Source: Boesenbergia rotunda (lineage: Eukaryota; Streptophyta; Magnoliopsida; Zingiberales; Zingiberaceae). From it: a stretch of DNA of 64,000 nt. The translations under genes were made by a program, and so were the position numbers. This document shows, in pieces, positions 57,096-64,000 of this stretch (positions are counted from its first letter, which is position 1; each line of letters begins with the position of its first letter). The stretch lies in contig JAGFNQ010002306.1 in assembly GCA_024364735.1 (NCBI GenBank), positions 119,515-183,514 of the forward strand, read 5' to 3'. A model generated the notes under the pieces. It ran no database searches, was not told where the DNA came from, and worked only from the letters and a program-made list of their open reading frames with translations.

Positions 57096-57904
57096 ATCTG
57101 AACATTAATTCAAACGCGCTGTCAGAAGTTTCTGAACGCGACCATACACTGTTCCATTACCTGTGATGTGCCTTGCTGAGCCTATGTTGGAGTGTATGTA
57201 GGTAACAGGGATGGTGTCAAGCACTCAAGGAAGGAGGAGCCTTCTCTGGAGTGGTTGTGTGGCCTTGTCAAAGTCTCAACGGGCGATTGGAGCGGCTGGC
57301 GACTGACGGAGGCTCAGCTGAAGAGGACTTCAGTGGACTGGGTGCTCAGTGGAGTTGGTGGGTCAAGCATGGCTCAGTGATATGGCTCAGTGATGCGGAT
57401 GAGACTTGGTAGTGAGGAAGCACTTAAGAGGAAGCGGCTGAAGAGATCGAAAAGTAGAGACAACAGAATAGAACACAAAGAAGCAAGTGTGTTGCTGTGT
57501 TTTTTGTTGCTGTGAGATCTCTTAGAGCTTACTCTTGAGTGTTCCTGTACATCTTTGAGTGAGTCCCTCTCGTATTCTCCTGTGCTTAACCTTGTATCAT
57601 TCTGAGAAGCTTGTGGAGAGGTTTCTCCACCGAGAAGGAGACTCTGTTCTATCCGGGCACCGGGGCTTGATCTGCCGACGATCAAGGGATCGCTCACCTT
57701 ACGAGCACGCCAAGGAGTAGGGGCAAGTTATCCCCGAACCTTGTACATCGAGGTGTTAGCGACTGGTTTGGTTTTCTGTTTCTGTTCTGCAGTTATTTGG
57801 TTTCTGTATTGTTTCCGCTGCCTAACCCTAACTGCAGAGAAAGATCAAAAAGAGCCAAAATCTCTTGTCTTGGCTATTCACACCCCCCTCTCTAGCCCAA
57901 CAAG

Positions 57905-57916
57905 TGGTATCAGAGC
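57905..57916 (+). other. Primer-binding site (initiator Met tRNA)
   Basis: TGGTATCAGAGC starts two bases after the LTR end. Confidence 0.92.
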
Positions 57917-57963
57917 CTGGGGCTCTTCTTCACGGCTTAACATCCGAGAGCTAAACAACAAGG

Positions 57964-59247
57964 ATGGCTGGAAGAGAAGGTTACAGCACGAACAGACCAC
58001 CCTTCTTCGACGGAGATGATTTCCCATACTGGAAATCAAAAATGGAATACTTCCTGAAGACAAGCATCCAAATGTGGTTTGCTGTCAGGGAAGGATTTTC
58101 CCCTCCAAAAGATGCTGAGGGAAAAGAGCTCGACTTCTCAAGGTGGTCGGCTGAGCAAATTCGAAAGGGGGAAGCTGATGCCAAGGCTGTGGTCACCCTG
58201 CAGTGTGGGATGACCAAGGAGCAGCTGATCAAAGTTGGCCCCTTTACCAGTGCTCAAAATCTCTGGAACAAACTGATAGAACTCCACGAAGGAACCAGGG
58301 ATTCGAGAATAGCAAAAAAAGACCTCCTTCTCAGCCAACTCCAGAACCTCACAATGGATGAACATGAAACTGTGAGTATACTACATTGTCGTTTCAAAGA
58401 AATTCTCAATGGTCTCCACTCCATCAATGAGAAGGTAGAAAACCGAGACCTAGTAAGGTATATACTCAAATCTTTCCCTAGGAATGCCTTGTGGTCATCC
58501 ATGGTGGATGCCTACAAGGTATCCAAGGATCTCTCAATTATTAAATTAGAAGATCTATTTTGTGAGATGGAACTACATGAGATCTCTAACCAAAGCCCAA
58601 AGGAGAAAGGTGTGGTTTTTGTGGCAGGTGACAGAAGAAAGAAGGAGAAGAACAAGGAGAAGGTCCACTGCCACGTGGCTCTAGTGGCACTAGATGAGCC
58701 AAACAAGGAGAGTGATAGCGAATCAAGCTCCTCAACCGCGCCTTCATCATCTTCGGATGATGAAGAGGTAATCTCTCCCGAATTAGATAAGTGTTATAGA
58801 ACCATAGCATGCTTAACAAATTTGTTAAAGAAATCTAAGAAGAATGTGAAGGCTCTAAAATTAGAAATAGAACAACTAAAGTCCTCTAAGGATGAGGATC
58901 TTAATGAATTGCATGCTAAGACTCTTGAGGATGAGAACATGAGTTTGAAGAGTGAAGTTGAAAATCTCAAGAATATTCTTGAGAAATTTTCAACTAGCTC
59001 AAAAACTTTAGATATGATTCTAAATTCCCAAAAAGCAGTTTATAACAAGGTTGGTTTGGGTTACCAACCTAAAGAATCAAGTTTCATGTCACTAATGTCT
59101 AGGACTCATGTTAGACCAAATCATACTTCTAAGGGTCAAAAAGTTCAAAAGAAAATGACTAAGGCTTGGGTGCCAAAGTCAGTTGTTGTAGATGCTTTAG
59201 GTCCCAAAATTTGGGTACCTAAAACCTCCATCTTTAGAATTGTATAA
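57964..59247 (+). CDS. gag: Intact Gag, copia UBN2 type, no zinc knuckle
   Basis: A 427-codon open frame starts MAGREGYSTNRPPFFDGDDF, 47 bases after the primer site; it is the first ATG of the long frame. Residues about 10-220 are the Gag core (FPYWKSKMEYFLKTS, LWNKLIELHEGTRDSRIAKK, LVRYILKSFPRNALW). A basic KKEKNKEK stretch leads to a Ser/Asp/Glu-rich linker (about 250-270). Residues about 275-345 look like a coiled coil (LKLEIEQLKSS, SLKSEVENLKNILEKF). The tail carries KAWVPKS and KIWVPKT repeats. No CX2CX4HX4C knuckle is present, unlike element A and most copia Gag. The expected role is particle assembly. The frame is undamaged, in keeping with a recent insertion. Confidence 0.9.
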   Translation: MAGREGYSTNRPPFFDGDDFPYWKSKMEYFLKTSIQMWFAVREGFSPPKDAEGKELDFSRWSAEQIRKGEADAKAVVTLQCGMTKEQLIKVGPFTSAQNLWNKLIELHEGTRDSRIAKKDLLLSQLQNLTMDEHETVSILHCRFKEILNGLHSINEKVENRDLVRYILKSFPRNALWSSMVDAYKVSKDLSIIKLEDLFCEMELHEISNQSPKEKGVVFVAGDRRKKEKNKEKVHCHVALVALDEPNKESDSESSSSTAPSSSSDDEEVISPELDKCYRTIACLTNLLKKSKKNVKALKLEIEQLKSSKDEDLNELHAKTLEDENMSLKSEVENLKNILEKFSTSSKTLDMILNSQKAVYNKVGLGYQPKESSFMSLMSRTHVRPNHTSKGQKVQKKMTKAWVPKSVVVDALGPKIWVPKTSIFRIV

Positions 59248-60748
59248 GCATGGGTTGAGGGGAGCATGTATCAACATGAGTGGTTGATATTTGGTCCTCC
59301 AAAACATATAGCCATTCCTAGTTAGGAATGAGCTTACCATTTCATCAAATTCACAAGGATAGCTTAGGTTGACTCATAACTTACCCTTGTCATGAATTGC
59401 CTAGGATAATTGATGTTACTATTGCAATTTATGCCTTTCTTGCAATTCATGGTATATGATATGTCTTATGTCAAGCCTAAGGATAATGAGCTTTAGAGCT
59501 ATACAACATGAATGCATGCTAAAGAACAAAGGTTAACACAGAGTTTGTATTGATATGCCATGATTTCAATGCATGGGTTAGTAACATGTTTCGAATGCAC
59601 CATGATGATCATAATGTGATGAAAACATGTTATAGAGATTCTGATCAATTTGATACAAGCATGTTTTGAAAATTTAGATCATACCTTGATACTAAGCATG
59701 TCTTGAAATTATGATCATAGTGACCATTGAAATCTTAAGGATATTTATATAACCTTGTAGTTTTGAAATTTATGGAATCATGTTTAATCCCCAACATCTA
59801 GATAATCTCTCAAGGATGATATGAACCATGTTGCATGATATGAAAATATAAATTTTAATTCAAGGGAACCCTTAGAACAAATGAATCAAAACTACATGGG
59901 TAAGGGTTTAGGATGATTAAGAGTTGAAACGAATTCGTTTCTGAAACTGATCAGACAGTTTTCTGAAATCTGATCGGTCCGCCGACCGATCAGGAACCAT
60001 ACTGATCGGTCCGGTGACCGATCAGATCGAAACTGATCAGAGGAATCAGACTATTCATTAGTCCGATCCCATTTCTTCAAGTTGTATCAGATTTATTGAT
60101 CATTTTGATACAAACCCAACTGATCAGGGTTTGTTGAGTCATGACTCTTGTCCTTAATGTCGTGTTTCGGAAATGTTTCTGAAATGACGAATATTAATAG
60201 AGTCTATGCCCCCGTTGAGGAATGCAAAATGTCAATGCAGTCTGATTAGGAACGTATCATGGTTTCAGAAATTTTTCTGAAATCTGATCGCTCCCCAGAT
60301 TAAAAATATTTCTGTATCAAATAACCATGATTCGATATCAGATACAGATGCATTCCTTACTTGACATATGAAACATACACATATGTGACCATGATATAGT
60401 TCGGTGTATGTTTTCAACCACTGTTATTGTCGTATGATGCATATACATTGTTGCCATGATACATTTATGGTATATGCCTCTCATATGCAAAACTTCTATC
60501 TTTGATTATTTCGGATTTTGGGAAGAGACCCTAGGTTGAGGGGGAGTTATGTTTAAACTTAATAACCATACCCTTTTCGGTGTTTGACAAAGGGGGAGAG
60601 AATGGTTGATTAAGTTTAGGGTTTGTTATTGTAGGGGGAGGACTTTGATTGGTTTGTTATTGTAGGGGGAGGACTTTGATTCCCTTATGATAATTTAATT
60701 GACTCTGATTAATGAATACCTAAACTTAAATCGGGTTGTCAAACAACA
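59248..60748 (+). mobile_element. Noncoding 3' internal region of the young element
   Basis: No domain recognised in 1.5 kb. It contains two class C hairpins (59970-60025), a 31-bp tandem duplication (about 60620-60681), and five GGGGGAG purine tracts between 60537 and 60760. It occupies the place of pol in autonomous relatives. Confidence 0.75.
59970..60025. repeat. Two class C hairpins outside the LTRs
   Basis: CTGATCGGTC and GACCGATCAG around CGCC, then CTGATCGGTC and GACCGATCAG around CGGT. These are the same arms as in the LTR array but with CG-type loops. Confidence 0.9.
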
Positions 60749-60761
60749 AAAAGGGGGAGAT
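60749..60761 (+). other. Polypurine tract of the young element
   Basis: AAAAGGGGGAGAT directly before TGTTGATGC at 60762. Confidence 0.9.
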
Positions 60762-62482
60762 TGTTGATGCAGTCTGGTCCGATTGTTGTTTTGGTGTTGA
60801 CAACGATTTAAGTTTGGTTGAGTAAGAATTGAAGAAAATCCTGGTGAGTGAAGCCAGGTCCTAGCGAGTGAAGCTAGGTGGAAAAATCCTGGTGAGTGAA
60901 GCCAGGTCCTAGTGAGTGAAGCTAGGTGATTGAAACCCTGGTGAGTGAAGCCAGGTCCTAGTGAGTGAAGCTAGGTGGAAAAATCCCGGTGAGTGAAGCT
61001 GGGTCCTGGTGAGTGAAGCCAGGTGATTGAAACCCTGGTGAGTGAAGCCAGGTCCTAGTGAGTGAAGCTAGGTGGAAAAATCCCGGTGAGTGAAGCTGGG
61101 TCCTGGTGAGTGAAGCCAGGTGATTGAAACCCCGGTGAGTGAAGCCGGGTGACTGAAACCCCCGGTAAGTGAAGCCGGGTTGAGTTGAATTGGAGCCTGA
61201 TCGGTCTGGAGATCGGTTGGCACGGAGTCTCTTTGGAGGATCGATCAGGTGATCGATCCAGGGAAATCCAGGGAGCCTGATCGTTCTGGTGAACGATCAG
61301 GGAGAGAACAGAAGGTTTTCCAACCTTTCTGTTGGAAGGTTTGATCGTTCTGATGAACGATCAGTGAGTAGGAGGGAGAAGACCCTGATCGGTCATACGG
61401 ACCGATCAGGGCCCTCCTGGACCGATCAGGGACTATCCTGATCGGTCCAGCTGCTCCATGATCGGTCAGTGTGACCGATCAAAGGTGTTCCCTGATCGGT
61501 CACTGACCGATCAGGTGCTTTGAGACTCTAAGGGCCTGAAACCCCTGATCGGTCTTTGACCGATCAGGAACTTTCTCTGATCGATCAGGGTGATCGATCA
61601 GAAAGTCACTGGATCGATCAGGAGATCACCTGATCGATCAGGGTCATCACTGATCGGTCTGGTGACCGATCAGTATCTGAACATTAATTCAAACGCGCTG
61701 TCAGAAGTTTCTGAACGCGACCATACACTGTTCCATTACCTGTGATGTGCCTTGCTGAGCCTATGTTGGAGTGTATGCAGGTAACAGGGATGGTGTCAAG
61801 CACTCAAGGAAGGAGGAGCCTTCTCTGGAGTGGTTGTGTGGCCTTGTCAAAGTCTCAACGGGCGATTGGAGCGGCTGGCGACTGACGGAGGCTCAGCTGA
61901 AGAGGACTTCAGTGGACTGGGTGCTCAGTGGAGTTGGTGGGTCAAGCATGGCTCAGTGATATGGCTCAGTGATGCGGATGAGACTTGGTAGTGAGGAAGC
62001 ACTTAAGAGGAAGCGGCTGAAGAGATCGAAAAGTAGAGACAACAGAATAGAACACAAAGAAGCAAGTGTGTTGCTGTGTTTTTTGTTGCTGTGAGATCTC
62101 TTAGAGCTTACTCTTGAGTGTTCCTGTACATCTTTGAGTGAGTCCCTCTCGTATTCTCCTGTGCTTAACCTTGTATCATTCTGAGAAGCTTGTGGAGAGG
62201 TTTCTCCACCGAGAAGGAGACTCTGTTCTATCCGGGACACCGGGGCTTGATCTGCCGACGATCAAGGGATCGCTCACCTTACGAGCACGCCAAGGAGTAG
62301 GGGCAAGTTATCCCCGAACCTTGTACATCGAGGTGTTAGCGACTGGTTTGGTTTCTGTTTCTGTTCTGCAGTTATTTGGTTTCTGTATTTGTTTCCGCTG
62401 CCTAACCCTAACTGCAGAGAAAGATCAAAAAGAGCCAAAATCTCTTGTCTTGGCTATTCACACCCCCCTCTCTAGCCCAACA
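60762..62482 (+). repeat. 3' LTR of the young element
   Basis: 1721 bp, essentially identical to 56184-57902. The class B array is at 60840-61179 and class C at 61196-61674. Differences seen: an extra C near 61158, C for T near 61778, an extra A near 62237, and one-base T-run changes near 62352 and 62388. Confidence 0.95.
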
Positions 62483-62511
62483 GCTTAGTCCCTCGGACCA
62501 ATACTTCATTC

Positions 62512-62742
62512 CCTAGCAATCCTTCGCCAGGTGCCTAGCAGCCCTTCGCTAGGTCTTCTTTGCCTAGCAGCCCTTCGCTAGGTGCCTAGCAGCCCTTCGC
62601 TAGGTGCCTAGCAGTCCTTCGCTAGGTCTTAACGTTTCGATACCTAGCAGCCCTTCGCTAGGTGCCTAGCAGCCCTTCGCTAGGTCTTAAGGTTTCGATA
62701 CCTAGCAGCCCTTCGCTAGGTGCCCAGCAGCCCTTCGCTGGG
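62512..62742. repeat. Hairpin array, class D (CCTAGC/GCTAGG)
   Basis: Nine units of CCTAGC, AGCCCTTC, GCTAGG inside the minus-strand copia LTR. The last unit is CCCAGC/GCTGGG with the same centre. Units are joined by TG, TCTT... or a TCTTAAGGTTTCGATA spacer. Confidence 0.92.
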
Positions 62743-62901
62743 ACTTAGGGTTTCGATGCCTAGATTAACTAGGACTTTTCTTCAACTAAGGTTACTTCTC
62801 TTTTGCTCCCCTTTGTCTGTTCAATGTATCACTGACTTAAGTGTATTGTCAAACATTAAAACACTTAAAGAGGAATATTATTGATGCAACTTGCACCAAC
62901 A

Positions 62902-64000
62902 ATCTCCCCCTTTTTGATGTTTGACAATAACTTAAATTAGATTGGTTTAAGGGGCTGACTCACTATCCTTGGGGAAAAATTTACTTTAGTTTTGAACATT
63001 TTTGATCCTCTAGGAAAAAATTTATTAGAAAAGAAATTTCTAACTTAAGCATACCTCTCCCCCTTTGTCATACATAAAAAAAAATAAGAAAATACTTGCA
63101 CCAACAATGAGAAATTTTGGTTCTTTTGGAAAATACTTGGTGCAGAAATTTTGAAAGCATTGTATTTTGAATGATATATTGCATTTTTGAAAAAAAAATG
63201 CATAAGTTTAAAAAAGATGTTATGCGCTTTGAAAAGTACAAGTACTTTGAAAATGATCTTTAACAACATGCAAGTACTTTTTGAAATAATTTGTAATTTT
63301 TTTAAAAAAAATATAAAGTACTTTTTGGAAAATGCATAACTTTTGAAAAAAAGTTATTTTGGAAAATATAAGTATTATGCCTATTTTGCAAGTACTAACT
63401 ATTTTTGAAAGAGATGAGACTTTGAGAACTATAAGTAATTTTTGAAACATAATATTTTACTTGACTAAGTTTCTTTTCCAGTCTGACACAATCCTAGGAA
63501 ACCTTGTTGACTACAAGGACATTTTCTAAGTGTCCTGGAATTTCTTCAAACTCAAGTAAATATTGTTTCAATGATAATTTCATAGACTAATAGTATTTTG
63601 AAAGACTACTTATGTTTCTAGCAAGATTTGAAAATACAGCGCATGAAAACATTTAAGATATTCAATAATTCTTTTAATTTAATCTCCCCCTAAACTTGAC
63701 CCAGTCCTGGGAAGCTTGTTGACCACAAGTACTCTTCCTCTAAGTCTTAAGGTTTGATTCAAATTAAAGAAATTATCTAATAATTTCAAAATAATTAATT
63801 AAACAAAATTATTTCAGAAGTTTGATTTATACTCCCCCTAAAGTTGACACATCCTAGGAGTCCTTGTAGATTATGAAGTGGACTTTCCTCTGTGTCTTTA
63901 GGATTTATCAAAATCAAATAAGACAGATAAATTTTACAACATAAACCTTTTTCGAAAAACACAAGTGATAACGATTTAAAGCTCAGTTTTCAAAAAGTAT
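62902..64000 (-). mobile_element. 3' internal region of the minus-strand copia element
   Basis: ATCTCCCCCTTTTTG at 62902 is the reversed polypurine tract. Further TCTCCCCCT or CTCCCCCT phrases occur near 63057, 63681 and 63829. At 63480, 63690 and 63840 there are three diverged copies of a phrase like GACACA(A)TCCTAGGA..CCTTGT. No coding domain is seen before the window ends. Confidence 0.65.

Larger units (their letters stand above)
56184..57902 (+). repeat. 5' LTR of the young element
   Basis: TGTTGATGCAG to CTAGCCCAACA. It contains class B (56262-56600) and class C (56617-57095) arrays and a C6 tract near 57884. I found no convincing TATA box. Confidence 0.95.
56184..62482 (+). mobile_element. 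Complete young gag-only SIRE-like element, TSD GCTTA
   Basis: Structurally complete, 6299 bp: 5' LTR (1719 bp), primer site, intact gag, 1.5 kb noncoding, polypurine tract, 3' LTR (1721 bp), flanked by perfect GCTTA (56179-56183, 62483-62487). By eye the LTRs differ by one substitution and four one-base length changes. There is no protease, integrase, RT or RNase H. It is a TR-GAG-type non-autonomous element that would depend on an autonomous SIRE-like partner. Near-identical LTRs and the open gag imply very recent movement. Confidence 0.95.
55073..62901 (-). mobile_element. 3' LTR of minus-strand copia, hosting a young element
   Basis: On the minus strand the LTR starts TGTTGGTGCA at 62901, abutting a polypurine tract, and ends with C7 and CCCACA at 55073. 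Without the nested 56184-62482 element and one GCTTA it is about 1525 bp. It is homologous to the LTR at 6366-10857. TATATAAG lies at 55569-55576 (minus). Upstream of the box it carries GGGCGCCC palindromes (55580-55870) and an array of CCTAGC/GCTAGG hairpins (62512-62742). The left flank CTACC is the candidate TSD; the partner is off-window. Confidence 0.85.

Overview
This window looks like plant nuclear DNA, specifically a retrotransposon graveyard from an angiosperm. I see no host gene, rRNA, tRNA gene or CRISPR array. Everything that can be classified is LTR retrotransposon (Ty1/copia and Ty3/gypsy) or L1-type LINE. The species cannot be named from the sequence alone. Evidence for a plant is the set of families (SIRE/Maximus-like copia, Tekay/Del-like and Tat-like gypsy, RNase H-bearing L1), the initiator-Met primer sites, and C-to-T decay consistent with methylated, silenced DNA.

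Layout. 1-1256 is the end of a gypsy LTR inserted in a decayed copia element (1257-6365, arranged internal-LTR-internal). 6366-11890 is the 3' LTR and adjoining internal DNA of a minus-strand copia element, split by a 3.2-kb solo gypsy LTR (7556-10768, TSD GTAAA). About 11900-19545 is a nearly full-length but broken L1 LINE with a poly-A tail. 20031-26794 is a truncated minus-strand Tekay-like element carrying protease, RT and partial RNase H, split by a solo copia LTR (20916-21834, TSD GGACC). 26795-34284 holds a Tat-like LTR fragment and two related minus-strand gag-only copia-type elements, one nested in the other's gag (29720-33727, TSD TGCAC), plus a SIRE-like LTR fragment. 34285-43198 is a gag-only Tekay-like element with two 3.1-kb LTRs. 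43199-44279 is unassigned. 44280-55072 is a Tat-like gypsy element split by two solo SIRE-like LTRs (TSDs CCAGG and CGACC). 55073-62901 is a minus-strand copia LTR that hosts a very young, structurally complete, gag-only element (56184-62482, TSD GCTTA). 62902-64000 is internal DNA of the minus-strand copia element.

How the parts relate. The elements form nests that can be ordered in time: Tat element, then minus-strand copia, then the young 56184-62482 element. Three gag-only elements (29720-33727, 34285-43198, 56184-62482) lack pol and would need enzymes in trans. For the Tekay-like one, a pol-bearing relative lies 8 kb away on the other strand.

Most striking observation. The SIRE-like LTRs contain long arrays of short hairpins. 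One class has a conserved loop (TGAGTGAAG) and stems that switch between CCTGG/CCAGG, CCCGG/CCGGG, CCTAG/CTAGG and CCCAG/CTGGG. A second class is a run of GATC-centred palindromes whose arms also change together. Such compensatory change suggests selection on, or concerted copying of, structure rather than sequence. Related LTR families on the other strand carry their own, different palindrome modules.
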